64,000 nt of DNA, taken from the NCBI GenBank assembly GCA_959020715.1, contig CAUESV010000011.1:1-64000 (forward strand), given 5' to 3'. The notes under the pieces were generated by a model. It was given only the letters and a program-made list of their open reading frames with translations, had not been told where the DNA came from and ran no database searches. Shown here in pieces: positions 27,622 through 36,534 of this stretch (its first letter is position 1; each line of letters opens with the position of its first letter). The position numbers and the translations under genes are program-made. The DNA comes from an uncultured Collinsella sp. (GTDB lineage: Bacteria; Actinomycetota; Coriobacteriia; Coriobacteriales; Coriobacteriaceae).

Positions 27622-28224
27622 CTAGCGCACCAGTTTGCCAAATTGAATAGCGCGAACAATCAGCGTCACGCCAAACACCAGCAGTGCGGCGCCGCTAAAG
27701 ATGACGAGCATCTTGGCCGACCACAGCGGATAGATAAACACGAACATGCCGGCGATGATGGAGAGTGCGCCGCTCAGGATGGCGAGGGCGCGGTTGGCGG
27801 AAAGCTCGGATTCCAGAATCGACATGACGCCCTCGACGATCCAGCCAAAGCCGGCGACGACCACCACGAGCGTGGTGAGCGTCGCGGTCGAGAAGGCCTG
27901 GTTGCGCAGGATCACCACGCCACCCAGAATGATGAGCAGGTTGGAGATGATGCTCGTAACGCGCCAGCCGGTGGGCAGCAGCGGCTCGAAAACGGCGGTA
28001 AACAGCCTGATCGCGGCCGTGATCACAAAGTAGAAGCCCAAGACGGTCGTTAGGAAGACGAGGGACTTGGCGGGCGCAAACAGCAGCGCGATGCCGGCGA
28101 GCAGTGCGATGACGCCCGTGATGGCGTAAATCCAGCGCACGGCCTTGACGGCTTTGCCCGCCATGCTTTTCTCGTCAAATCCAAACTGGCTCGATTTTTG
28201 GTCATCGTTCTTAAAGATGCCCAT
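27622..28224 (-). CDS. HdeD-family (DUF308) membrane protein
   Basis: A 200-residue protein with six predicted membrane helices in three similar hairpins, the layout of DUF308/HdeD proteins linked to acid or envelope stress. A ~30-residue polar N-terminus precedes the first helix. The start follows AAAGGAGAC. It is the first gene of a two-gene unit with YaiI. Specific function is unknown. Confidence 0.85.
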   Translation of the reverse strand: MGIFKNDDQKSSQFGFDEKSMAGKAVKAVRWIYAITGVIALLAGIALLFAPAKSLVFLTTVLGFYFVITAAIRLFTAVFEPLLPTGWRVTSIISNLLIILGGVVILRNQAFSTATLTTLVVVVAGFGWIVEGVMSILESELSANRALAILSGALSIIAGMFVFIYPLWSAKMLVIFSGAALLVFGVTLIVRAIQFGKLVR

Positions 28225-28412
28225 AATGTCTCCTTTCCGCGCGGCGTAAGCCTTGATCGTTACAACCAGTATCGCCTAAAGGCACTGGCGTATGGGTCGG
28301 GGAGGGCGAAATGTAACCCAAAGGTCCCGAATTGTTTCCGTTGTTCCCCACGTCGCGATTTTCTATTCAACAGGTGTAGAACATTGCAGCCCTGTTCGTT
28401 ATTGCCTACGTT

Positions 28413-28431
28413 TTAGGTTAGATTTTCCTAA
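28413..28431. promoter_or_regulatory. DtxR/IdeR-like iron box before the nitroreductase gene
   Basis: The 19 bases TTAGGTTAG-ATTTT-CCTAA match the classical DtxR consensus TTAGGTTAGGCTAACCTAA at 15 positions by hand alignment. It lies about 30 nt before the start codon, so binding would block transcription. Confidence 0.5.
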
Positions 28432-28459
28432 GGACAATTGGCTTGTATTGGGGGTCCCT

Positions 28460-29131
28460 ATGAACGAAGCAGTTCCCGAGGCACCGTCGAGTGTCGAATC
28501 GATGGCAAAGCAAGGTTGCGAAAAGCTCGGTCTGGAAGCGTTTGATGCGCTGGTCCGTCGTGCCCGTACGTGCCGTCGCTTTGACGAGTCTATGCGCGTG
28601 CCGCGCGAGTTTTTGCTCGAGCTGGCGGAGCTGGCGCACCTGACCCCGTGTGGTGCCAATGCTCAGCGTCTGCGTTTTCATGCGGTAAGCGGTGCAGAGG
28701 ACTGCGCGCGCGTATTTGATGAGCTTGCGTGGGCCGGCGCGCTTAAGGATTGGCCGGGTCCCGATGAGGGCGAGCGCCCGACCGGCTACATCGCGATTCT
28801 TGCCGAGCGCGCCGTTCCGGGCAAGCCCGCCGCTCCCATTACCGAGGTCGACACGGGCATTGCCGCGCAGACGATGATGCTCGCCGCCCGCAGCGCCACG
28901 CCCGAGGTGGCAGCCTGCATGTTCAAGGCCTTTACGCCCCACGCGATCGATGCCATGGGGCTCGATAACGACAAGTATGAGCTCAAGCTGATCATGGCGT
29001 TTGGCGTTCCGGCCGAGACACAGGTGATCGATGCGATCGATTCCAACCCCGATGGCTCCATCAATTATTGGCGCGACGAGGCACAGGTGCACCACGTACC
29101 CAAGCGTTCGCTCGCCGACGTACTGCTGTAG
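28460..29131 (+). CDS. Nitroreductase-family protein
   Basis: A 223-residue FMN-dependent oxidoreductase fold. RRARTCRRFDESM and LTPCGANAQRLRFHAV are the family's FMN-binding segments. ETQVIDAI and VHHVPKRSLADVL near the end match the C-terminal pattern of nitroreductases used in putative anaerobic redox roles. The start is the ATG after GGGGGTCCC; a longer frame from 28292 has no ribosome site. The DtxR-like box suggests iron-responsive control. The substrate is unknown. Confidence 0.85.
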   Translation: MNEAVPEAPSSVESMAKQGCEKLGLEAFDALVRRARTCRRFDESMRVPREFLLELAELAHLTPCGANAQRLRFHAVSGAEDCARVFDELAWAGALKDWPGPDEGERPTGYIAILAERAVPGKPAAPITEVDTGIAAQTMMLAARSATPEVAACMFKAFTPHAIDAMGLDNDKYELKLIMAFGVPAETQVIDAIDSNPDGSINYWRDEAQVHHVPKRSLADVLL

Positions 29132-29161
29132 TTGAGCGTCACCGCGGTGTGATCCGGCGGT

Positions 29162-29198
29162 AAACCACCACAAAGGTACCTGTCCCCTTTGCGGTGGT
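29162..29198. repeat. GGGAC-loop palindrome, stem family S1
   Basis: ACCACCACAAAGG pairs with CCTTTGCGGTGGT over a loop holding TGTCCC. It is the first of five S1 copies. Confidence 0.8.
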
Positions 29199-29213
29199 GC
29201 GAGAGGAGGGCGT

Positions 29214-29756
29214 GTGGCAGATTTGTATTTGGTGCGGCATGGGCAGACTGAGCTCAATGTGCAGAACATTTTGCAGGGTGGGCACGATTCGCCGCTTACG
29301 GCGCGCGGGCGCGAGCAGGCGCTGGCGACGCGCGCGGCGTTTGAGGCGCGTGGCGTGACCTTTGACCGTGTGTATTCCTCCCCGTTGGGCCGGGCACGGC
29401 GTACGGCTGAGCTAATTGCTGGTGAGGGCCGCTCGATAGAGCTGGTCGATGACCTACGCGAGTGGCATTTGGGCTCGCTGGAGGGCACATCAAATCGTGA
29501 TATGCCGCCGCAGCCCTGGGGCGATTATCCGGTCGCGTTTGGCGGCGAGTCGGAAGTGCAGCTCCAGTCGCGTATGGTCGCGGTGCTGTCGCGCATTATG
29601 GCCCGCCCCCAGCATAACTGCGTGCTGGCAGTCTCCCACGGCTCAGCCTGCCAGGAGTTTCTTGAGTATGTGACTGGCAGGGGAGAGCTACCCGACAACG
29701 GTGCCGTGCTTCATTTTTGCTATTGCGACGGGGCGTTTTCGCTCCTTGATTGGTAA
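29214..29756 (+). CDS. Histidine phosphatase family protein
   Basis: A 180-residue phosphatase with the N-terminal catalytic LYLVRHGQTELN, the second Arg/His block SSPLGRARRTAEL, and AVSHGSACQEF with the second catalytic His. The start is GTG after GAGAGGAGGG. It lies 17 nt before a second gene of the same family, and the two probably arose by duplication. These enzymes hydrolyse small phosphate esters or act as mutases; the substrate is not evident. Confidence 0.9.
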   Translation: MADLYLVRHGQTELNVQNILQGGHDSPLTARGREQALATRAAFEARGVTFDRVYSSPLGRARRTAELIAGEGRSIELVDDLREWHLGSLEGTSNRDMPPQPWGDYPVAFGGESEVQLQSRMVAVLSRIMARPQHNCVLAVSHGSACQEFLEYVTGRGELPDNGAVLHFCYCDGAFSLLDW

Positions 29757-29773
29757 CGAACGAAAGGACCCCT

Positions 29774-30409
29774 ATGAATAAAGACCTGTATCTGGTTCGC
29801 CATGGACAGACGATATTCAACCTTAAGCGCATTATTCAGGGTTGGAGTGACTCGCCGCTTACGCAGTTGGGTTGCGATCAGGCGGCGCGCGCCGGCATGT
29901 TTTTACGTGCGCGCGGCATTGAGCCCGATCATGCCTACACCTCCACGCTTCATCGCACCGAGCAGACTATCGCCAACTTGTGGCGGGGCTTGGCGTACGA
30001 GCGCCTGGACGGCCTGCGTGAGTGGTTCTTTGGCGACTTTGAGGCCGAGCGCGTGATGCTCATGCCCGAGCGCCCGTGGCGCGACTTCTATCGCCAGTTT
30101 GGCGGCGAGGGCCAGATGCAGGTGCGCGAGCGCATGGTGGCGACGTTGACCGATCTTATGCGTCGCCCGGACCACGAGTGCGTGCTCGCGGTGAGCCACG
30201 GCTCGGCCATCAAGGAGTTTATGGATCACGTGAGGGGAGCGGCTGCCGACGAGCGCGAGCGCGTGCCGGGCAATTGCTCGTTGCTACATTTCGTGTTTGA
30301 CGACGAGGCCGGTACGTTTGAGCTGATTGAGATTTTTACGCAGGAGGATTACGCGCGCGAGCTGGGGCTTGAACCGCTTGTGGCTACTGCAGGTCCGCAG
30401 CGCGGATAA
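29774..30409 (+). CDS. Histidine phosphatase family protein
   Basis: A 211-residue paralogue of the preceding gene: LYLVRHGQTIFN, TSTLHRTEQTI and AVSHGSAIKEF are intact. The C-terminal ~30 residues are longer. The start follows GAAAGGACC; a slightly longer frame begins at 29750. It shares a transcript with the preceding gene and ends before a strong terminator. Confidence 0.9.
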   Translation: MNKDLYLVRHGQTIFNLKRIIQGWSDSPLTQLGCDQAARAGMFLRARGIEPDHAYTSTLHRTEQTIANLWRGLAYERLDGLREWFFGDFEAERVMLMPERPWRDFYRQFGGEGQMQVRERMVATLTDLMRRPDHECVLAVSHGSAIKEFMDHVRGAAADERERVPGNCSLLHFVFDDEAGTFELIEIFTQEDYARELGLEPLVATAGPQRG

Positions 30410-30456
30410 CGCGAGCGTGGCGGCACGGGTCGCCGGCATAACTTCTCGACGCAAAA

Positions 30457-30493
30457 GGGGCGGAGATGCATGTACCTGCTGCATCTCCGCCCC
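30457..30493 (+). terminator. Terminator hairpin after the histidine phosphatase pair
   Basis: A perfect 14-bp stem GGGGCGGAGATGCA with a 9-nt loop lies between convergent genes. Confidence 0.8.
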
Positions 30494-30538
30494 CTGTTTG
30501 TTGAGCTGCCGATTTTTGTGCTGGGCGGTCTGGTCTTG

Positions 30539-31228
30539 CTAGAACCGCGCGACCTGGTGCGTGAGCAGACCCGTCGGAACCTGCGGCGCGGCGCCGCTGA
30601 CCTGCGCGGCGGGGAAGAGCACGGCAACGGTAAAGTTGAACGGCTCCTTGCCGGTGTACGTTCCGGCGGCACGGGCCTCATCGGTCAGCAGCTGCGACGC
30701 CCCGGTCAGAGCGGCGGCGTAGGCGGGGTCGTCGGCCAGTGCCGGCTCCGGTGCTTGGTCGAGCATAGCGCGGATGGCCCCGACGGCGTCCTCGCGCTTG
30801 ACCTCCCACGCGCGGTGCGTAATGCCCGCGGGGTCGGTGACGGCGTAGAGCGACGCGCCCTCTTTGGCGGCGCCCAGGATGATATCCATGACGGGCGAGG
30901 CCTCGTAGGCGAGCGACACGGGGCGCGGCTGCACCTTGAGCTCGGCGATCGCGCGCGCGGCGGCGAGTGCGTCGACGCTCTCGGCGGCAGCCTCGTCGCT
31001 ACCCGTCAGCACGTTAACCGGGCAGATTGCCACGACACCCGTCACGCGTCCCGGCTCGCCCGAGCATTCGTACACGTAATACGCCGCACCCGGGTCCTTG
31101 AGCATCAGACCATCGGCAATGGCTCCGCGCAGAGCATCGTTGCCGCTCAGGATGCTGCCCATTGCAGGCAGCGCCTCGAGCACGCGGTCCTGAGCCGGGC
31201 GGATGCAGGGAAACGGAAGTGCTTTCAT
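30539..31228 (-). CDS. DUF1015-like protein (short form)
   Basis: A 229-residue protein opening with ALPFPCIRPAQDRV and containing AAYYVYECSGEPGR, which resemble the N-terminal pattern of DUF1015 proteins. Typical DUF1015 proteins are ~400 residues, so this is a short form or only the N-terminal half. DUF1015 genes often sit near serA/serC, which lie 3 kb away here. Function is unknown; the assignment is by pattern. Confidence 0.55.
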   Translation of the reverse strand: MKALPFPCIRPAQDRVLEALPAMGSILSGNDALRGAIADGLMLKDPGAAYYVYECSGEPGRVTGVVAICPVNVLTGSDEAAAESVDALAAARAIAELKVQPRPVSLAYEASPVMDIILGAAKEGASLYAVTDPAGITHRAWEVKREDAVGAIRAMLDQAPEPALADDPAYAAALTGASQLLTDEARAAGTYTGKEPFNFTVAVLFPAAQVSGAAPQVPTGLLTHQVARF

Positions 31229-31267
31229 GGGCGGTCCTAACGCACGAGTCGGTTTGTTCGCGGCTTA

Positions 31268-32488
31268 TTATGCCCCAACTTGGCCGCTCGCGTCCCAGAG
31301 CACGTTATCGGCGAGCGCGATTAGCACCTGCTGACAACGAACGATATCGGCGTGGGGCACATATTCGTTGGGCTTGTGCGCGAGCGCGAGCGACCCGGGA
31401 CCGTAGCTCATGCAATTGCGGTTACCTGTCTTGCTGGCAATGACGGCGGTGTCGGTGTAGCCGGTAAAGAAGCCGACGGTCGTGTCCGCGGCCGTCACGT
31501 CATCGGCGGCACGCTTGAGCGCCGCTAGAAGGGGAGAGTTCGGGTCGCGCTCGATGGCGGGGCGGTCGCCCGTCACGGTGTAGCTGCCATGGCAACCGGG
31601 AACGGCGGCTTCGGCGACGGCGATGGCCTGCTCTACCATGCGCGTCGCGGCGACCGTATCGGTCGGCGGGGTCAGGCGCATGTCGACCCAGACTTTGGCG
31701 CGGTCGGGCACGACATAGGGGCGATATCCGCCCTCGATTTGGCCAAACGTGATGGTCGAAGACCCCAGCTCATCGTGCGCGGGCAGCACCACAAACGCGC
31801 GACGGAGCGAACACACGGCCTCGGCCATGGCGGCGACGGCATCCGCGCCCTTCCAGGGCTGGCTCGCGTGCGCCGTGACGCCAGCCATTTCAATCTCGAA
31901 CCACGTGCGCCCCTTGTGCGCCACCTGGATCTGTCCGTCGGTGGGTTCGGTGTCCAGCACCCATTCACGCGAGCCGACCCAGCCGGCATCGATCGCGGCC
32001 TCTGAGCCGCGCATAAAGTCTTCCTCGTCGACCGAGCAGATGAGCGAAAAGCCGCGGCGGGGCAACGCGCCATCCGCCGCCACGCGCTCGAGCGTATGGA
32101 CCAGTGCGGCAATGGCGCAGGCCAGGCCACCCTTCATATCGCAGGCACCGCGGCCGTAGAGCTTGCCGTCGCGCACGACCGCCCCGAGCGGCGTAATGTC
32201 CGCGTCCCAGCCGTCGCCCAAGGTGACGGTATCCATGTGGCAGATGTAGACGAGCCGTGGCTCGTCGCTCAAACCGGGCACGGTGACCATAAGGTTACGG
32301 CGTCCGGGCAGCACCTCGAGTTCCTCAATCTGCACGGCATGGAGCGCAGGGCTATCGAGCTGCGCCAGCTGTCGCTCAATGAGCCTCTTAATGAAGCACT
32401 CGATCTCGCCCTCATATGCGCCGGGGTCCGAGCTGTCAATCTTCACAAGGTCCTGCGCAAGCCGCCAGGCAAAGTCCTCATCAACCAT
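31268..32488 (-). CDS. M20-family metallopeptidase (ArgE/DapE/carboxypeptidase G2-like)
   Basis: A 406-residue zinc hydrolase. Ligand and active-site motifs are YICHMDTV, GRGACDMKGG, CSVDEEDFMRG and LDTEPTD. A dimerisation domain spans residues ~185-300. The start chosen (MVDEDF) follows GTGAGGTT; an upstream start at 32566 is less likely. It deacylates an N-acyl amino acid or cleaves a small peptide; the exact substrate is unclear. It is divergent from the nuclease-like gene at 32643. Confidence 0.88.
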   Translation of the reverse strand: MVDEDFAWRLAQDLVKIDSSDPGAYEGEIECFIKRLIERQLAQLDSPALHAVQIEELEVLPGRRNLMVTVPGLSDEPRLVYICHMDTVTLGDGWDADITPLGAVVRDGKLYGRGACDMKGGLACAIAALVHTLERVAADGALPRRGFSLICSVDEEDFMRGSEAAIDAGWVGSREWVLDTEPTDGQIQVAHKGRTWFEIEMAGVTAHASQPWKGADAVAAMAEAVCSLRRAFVVLPAHDELGSSTITFGQIEGGYRPYVVPDRAKVWVDMRLTPPTDTVAATRMVEQAIAVAEAAVPGCHGSYTVTGDRPAIERDPNSPLLAALKRAADDVTAADTTVGFFTGYTDTAVIASKTGNRNCMSYGPGSLALAHKPNEYVPHADIVRCQQVLIALADNVLWDASGQVGA

Positions 32489-32627
32489 ATGCAACCTCAC
32501 AATCAGTCTGCTTTCCAAACCGATTGTAAGCCTCCCAAGAGATCTGTGACGCGCGCACAGCAGCATTTACCGTTCGCAGGCCGAGCCAGCGCGTTTGCCG
32601 TCCAGGCGGGCTCACAAACGACGTAGT

Positions 32628-32639
32628 GGGTACGTACCC
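32628..32639. promoter_or_regulatory. 12-bp palindrome directly before a start codon
   Basis: GGGTACGTACCC ends three bases before the ATG at 32643, where a ribosome site would normally lie. It could be an operator or mark a leaderless transcript. Confidence 0.35.
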
Positions 32640-32642
32640 TTC

Positions 32643-33692
32643 ATGGACGACATGCTGTGCGACATATCTGCCTTTCGGTATCACCGGATACCCCCACAGG
32701 TCTTGGCAATAATGCCGGACCTGCCCGATTCTGTAGACGATCCGCGCAGGGAGCATCTTTGTGAGCATCCGCTCGTGACGCATTTCCTGGACACCCCGTT
32801 ACACGTGTTGGCACAGGGCAGCTGCGGACGTAAGGGCGATCGCATTGTCAGGCATGTTTGGAACGGGGAGAGGCCGTTTGACTCCGTGCGGCAGACAGAG
32901 TTTGGCCTTGATGTCGCATCCCCGCTCTTTACCCTGCTGACCCTGGCTTCCTCGGTCTCAAACGAGCGCCTGATCATGTGCATGTATGAGATGTGCGGCA
33001 CCTTTGCCGTGTGCAAGGTTGCGCCTCAGGTAAAGTCGGCACTTGAGCAGGCATACGGGGGCCGGTGGGGTGACGCACAGTTGGGCTGGGAAAACGTAAA
33101 GGATGCCTCGGGGAATCCAACGGACCTGTGGAAACGACCGCCCTTGATCGAGCTCTCTGAACTTACGGAGTACGTCGATAAGGTCCGGGGGCTCCGCGGC
33201 GCTAAATCGTTCATACGAGCCGCGAAATGCATTACGGGGGTGGCAGCATCGCCGCTCGAGGTCCAGGCTTCGATGCTGTTTGGCCTTACGAGGTTGCGCG
33301 GCGGCGAAGGGCTGAGCCTTACCAATAACGTTGAGATTCGTATGACGCGCAGCGCCCGCCTGATTTCGGGGCTTGATAGGCGCTATGCCGATATCCTGCT
33401 GGCAAATAAGGACGGCAGTCGAGAGTGTCTGGTTGAATGCCAAGGTAAAGCCATTCACGGATCCATTGAATCCAAGATCTCGGACTCCGATCGAACGACG
33501 GCCTTGCAAGCCATGGGATATCCCGTCGTTCTGATGACCTATGGTCAGCTGGCCGACTTCGATGCCTTCCGCGTGGTGATGGAGCTCATCATGTCCTATC
33601 TCGATGTGCCGCTGAAAGACAAGACGCCGCGACAGCAGGAGCTCGAACGGCGGCTTCGTGAGGAGATTTTTATCGATTGGGCGGGAATGTAG
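32643..33692 (+). CDS. Nuclease-like protein, intact paralogue of the frameshifted gene
   Basis: A 349-residue protein sharing layout with the pseudogene at 23015-24222. The N-terminal half contains DISAFRYHRIPPQVL and a helix MYEMCGTFAV. The C-terminal half has LVECQGKAIHGSIE, SDRTTALQAMGYPVVLMTY and a basic tail. ECQGKAIH aligned with EYNGFYHD suggests a PD-(D/E)XK/DUF559-type core with Glu as a metal ligand. No partner toxin or methylase gene adjoins. Related genes in Coriobacteriia or an AbiEi-like role are possible but not established here. No ribosome site precedes the ATG. Confidence 0.6.
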   Translation: MDDMLCDISAFRYHRIPPQVLAIMPDLPDSVDDPRREHLCEHPLVTHFLDTPLHVLAQGSCGRKGDRIVRHVWNGERPFDSVRQTEFGLDVASPLFTLLTLASSVSNERLIMCMYEMCGTFAVCKVAPQVKSALEQAYGGRWGDAQLGWENVKDASGNPTDLWKRPPLIELSELTEYVDKVRGLRGAKSFIRAAKCITGVAASPLEVQASMLFGLTRLRGGEGLSLTNNVEIRMTRSARLISGLDRRYADILLANKDGSRECLVECQGKAIHGSIESKISDSDRTTALQAMGYPVVLMTYGQLADFDAFRVVMELIMSYLDVPLKDKTPRQQELERRLREEIFIDWAGM

Positions 33693-33969
33693 CCGCGCGG
33701 TGGGTAAACGGTAGCGCGAGCTAGAGTTCTGGTCGCAAAAAGGCTTCAATTTTGCCTTGGAGGGACCCTAAAAATGCTATCTAGAATAAGTTGTTTCGGA
33801 AAATAGACAGTCAACTTACATTCGGCACATAGAGACCGATTTTTACCTCCTAAAGTCCCTGATAAAGCTGTTTATCAAAGCGGGTGTGCTTAGCGACTGG
33901 AGCCTCACTATCGATTATCTGAAAAAACTTGTTCTGGGTATCATTTTAAAGTCGTCCGGAGCAACAAAA
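33693..33969. other. AT-rich spacer without a gene
   Basis: About 280 bp, AT-richer than average. Short inverted words TAAGTTG/CAACTTA near 33785-33815 are the only structure seen; no gene is supported. Confidence 0.5.
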
Positions 33970-34000
33970 TCGCCCCCCGTTTCGTGAAAACGGGGGGCGA
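33970..34000. terminator. Terminator of the serA side (bidirectional hairpin)
   Basis: A perfect 13-bp stem TCGCCCCCCGTTT has a 5-nt loop. A/T-rich flanks lie on both sides, 40 nt past the serA stop. Confidence 0.85.
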
Positions 34001-34039
34001 ATGGGCTTCGTGGTCTGTCTGGCAGGCTTGGCACCGGCG

Positions 34040-35203
34040 CTATTTAATCACGCGCACGCGATACATCGACGGAATCTGCTTGAGCGCCTCGATCGTGCTG
34101 CCGTCCAGGTGCTCATCGGTGTCGAACATGGTGTAGGCGTTCTCGCCAGCGGACTCGTTGGTCATACGCTGCACGTTGGCATTGTCCTTGGCCAGAATTG
34201 CCGTGATCTGGCCAATCATGTTGGGCACGTTGGCGTGCAGGCAGGCGATGCGGCTTGCGGCGCGCGCCTTGCCCATGCTGCAGGCGGGGTAGTTGACGCT
34301 ATGTGCGATGTTGCCGTTCTCCAGGTAATCCTTGAGCTCGCTGATGGCCATATCGGCGCAGTTGGCCTCGGCCTCGCCAGTGCCGGCGCCCGAGTGCGTG
34401 GTGATAAACGTGTTGGGCATCTTGACGGTCTTGGGCGTGGCAAAGTCGCAGCTAAACCAGCTCAGCTTGCCCTCGCGCAGGGCAGCGTCGACGGCGTCCT
34501 CGTCAATGATGGTCTCGCGTGCGTAGTTGATCAGCACGGCGTCGGGTGCCAGCAGGTTAATCTGCTCGGTGCTGATCATGCCGATGGTGTCGGCCTTGCT
34601 GGGCACGTGCACGGTGAGGTAGTCGCAGCCGCGGCAGAGATCTTCGAGCGTGCCCACGCGCTGCACCTCGCGGCTCAGCACCCACGCGTGCTCGACGGAA
34701 ATGAACGGGTCGTAGCCGTAAACGTCCATGCCCAGGTCGACGCAGGCGTTGGCGACCTTGGAGCCCACGTTGCCCAGGCCGATGACACCGATGCGCTTGC
34801 CCTTGAGCTCGCGGCCCACAAAGGCCTTCTTGGCCTTTTCGGCATCGACCTGAATCTCGGGGTCGTCGGCGTTGTCACGCACCCAGTTCATCGATTGCAC
34901 CACACCGCGGCTCGAGAGCACCAGCATGCCTAGGACGAGCTCCTTAACGGCGTTGCTGTTGGCGCCGGGGGAGTTAAAGACGACGACGCCCTTCTTGGCG
35001 TACTCCTCGACGGGGATGTTGTTGACGCCGGCGCCGCAGCGGGCGATGGCGCGGATGCCCTCGGGCAGCTCGTAGCCGTGCAGGTCGGTCGAGCGCATCA
35101 GGATCGCGTCGGCCTCCTCGGCGGTGCTTACAAACTCGTAGCCCTCGCCAAACTCGACCTTGCCGTCCTTGGTGATGTCGTCGATGGTCTTAATCTTGCG
35201 CAT
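34040..35203 (-). CDS. serA: D-3-phosphoglycerate dehydrogenase
   Basis: First enzyme of serine synthesis, oxidising 3-phosphoglycerate with NAD. The 387 residues hold the substrate/NAD fold (GAGVNNIPVEEYAKKG, KRIGVIGLGNVGSKVA, THSGAGTGEAE) and a C-terminal ACT domain (MIGQITAILAKDNANVQRM) for regulation. It is the compact ~390-residue type without the intervening domain. It follows serC by 69 nt on the same strand. An AAGGAG site precedes the ATG. Confidence 0.95.
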   Translation of the reverse strand: MRKIKTIDDITKDGKVEFGEGYEFVSTAEEADAILMRSTDLHGYELPEGIRAIARCGAGVNNIPVEEYAKKGVVVFNSPGANSNAVKELVLGMLVLSSRGVVQSMNWVRDNADDPEIQVDAEKAKKAFVGRELKGKRIGVIGLGNVGSKVANACVDLGMDVYGYDPFISVEHAWVLSREVQRVGTLEDLCRGCDYLTVHVPSKADTIGMISTEQINLLAPDAVLINYARETIIDEDAVDAALREGKLSWFSCDFATPKTVKMPNTFITTHSGAGTGEAEANCADMAISELKDYLENGNIAHSVNYPACSMGKARAASRIACLHANVPNMIGQITAILAKDNANVQRMTNESAGENAYTMFDTDEHLDGSTIEALKQIPSMYRVRVIK

Positions 35204-35272
35204 GGAAAACTCCTTAGAGGGTTTGTCTAAAACAAGTGGTTTGAAGTGGCTGGTCGGCCCGCGCGTTGCGGG

Positions 35273-36397
35273 CTAGTTAGATTGCGGACTCAAACTATGC
35301 TGTGCTTCGAAGTCCTTCATGTACGAGGCCAGTGCCTGGGCATCTTCCATGGTTACGGCGTTGTAGACGCTGGCGCGCATGCCGCCCACCAGGCGATGGC
35401 CCTTGACGTTTTGAATCTGGTGCTCGGCCGCGCCTGCGACAAAGGCCGCGTCGAGTCCGGCGTCGCCGGTGCGGAAGGTGACGTTGGCGATGGAGCGACT
35501 GCCTGTCTGCGCAGTGCCGTGGAACAGCTCGCTGTGCCCGAGCAGGTCGTAGAGCAGGTTGGCTTTGGCCCAGTTGCGCTCGGCCATGGCGGCAAGTCCA
35601 CCGGTCTGCTCCACCCAATGGAGCACCTTGCCGCATACGTAGATACCAAAGGTGTTAGGCGTATTGAGCATGGATCCCTTGGCGGCCTGGGTCTTGAGGT
35701 CCAGGTACTGCGGCGTCTGCGCAAAGGCGGGGCCATCTGCGATGAGGTCGTCGCGCACGATGACCACGGTCACGCCCGCGGCGCCGGCGTTTTTCTGCGC
35801 GCCGGCGTAAATGAGCCCGTAGCGCTCGACGTCGAGCGGCTGCGACAGAAAGCAGCTCGAGACATCGGCGACCAGCGGCACATCGCCGCAGCTGGGCAGC
35901 TCGTGGTACATGGTGCCAAAGATGGTGTTGTTCTGGCAGATGTAGACGTAGTCGAGCCCATCGCCCTCGGCCTCGGCGGCAATGCGCGCGTTGATATTGG
36001 CCATGGTGGGGATGCGGTCGAAGTTGGTGTCCTCGGAGCTCGCGAGCAGCACGGCCTCACCGTACTTGGCGGCTTCTTTGTATGCCTTGTTGGCAAAGTT
36101 GCCGGTCACGATGTAGCCGGCGCGGCCGCGGCGCATGAGGTTCATGGGGATGCCCGCAAACTGCAGTGTGGCGCCGCCCTGCAAAAACAGGACGCGGTAG
36201 TTGTCGGGGATGCTCAGCAGGCGACGCAGGGTTGCCTCGGCGTCGTCGATGATCTGCTGGTACATGCTAGATCGATGGCTCATCTCGAGCACGGACATGC
36301 CGCAACCGCGGTAGTCCATCATCTCGTCGGCGATCTCGGCGAGCACGCTTGTAGGCAGTGCGGCCGGGCCAGCTGAGAAGTTGTGCACACGTGCCAT
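35273..36397 (-). CDS. serC: Phosphoserine aminotransferase
   Basis: A 374-residue PLP enzyme converting 3-phosphohydroxypyruvate and glutamate to phosphoserine. VHNFSAGPAALP is the family start, GGATLQFAGIPMNL binds the cofactor phosphate, and YAGAQKNAGAAGVTVVIV contains the PLP lysine. RSSMYQQIIDDA and GGMRASVYNAV are further signatures. It is first of the serC-serA unit. No serB lies nearby; the HAD phosphatases in the window are not clear serB genes. Confidence 0.96.
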   Translation of the reverse strand: MARVHNFSAGPAALPTSVLAEIADEMMDYRGCGMSVLEMSHRSSMYQQIIDDAEATLRRLLSIPDNYRVLFLQGGATLQFAGIPMNLMRRGRAGYIVTGNFANKAYKEAAKYGEAVLLASSEDTNFDRIPTMANINARIAAEAEGDGLDYVYICQNNTIFGTMYHELPSCGDVPLVADVSSCFLSQPLDVERYGLIYAGAQKNAGAAGVTVVIVRDDLIADGPAFAQTPQYLDLKTQAAKGSMLNTPNTFGIYVCGKVLHWVEQTGGLAAMAERNWAKANLLYDLLGHSELFHGTAQTGSRSIANVTFRTGDAGLDAAFVAGAAEHQIQNVKGHRLVGGMRASVYNAVTMEDAQALASYMKDFEAQHSLSPQSN

Positions 36398-36534
36398 CTT
36401 CTAGTCTCCCTCGTAGTCGTTTGAACGTTCGGGATACTTTAGCACAGTGGAGCGTCAGGCGCGACCGCATCACGGTAAAACTCGAGTGCGCCGCTATGAT
36501 TTACAGGATGGTTACATGGGGGCGGTCGCTAGGT

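Noticed and set aside
30539..31228. Third gene of a serC-serA-DUF1015 operon
   Set aside because: An M20 gene and an opposite-strand gene separate it from serA, and a terminator follows serA.
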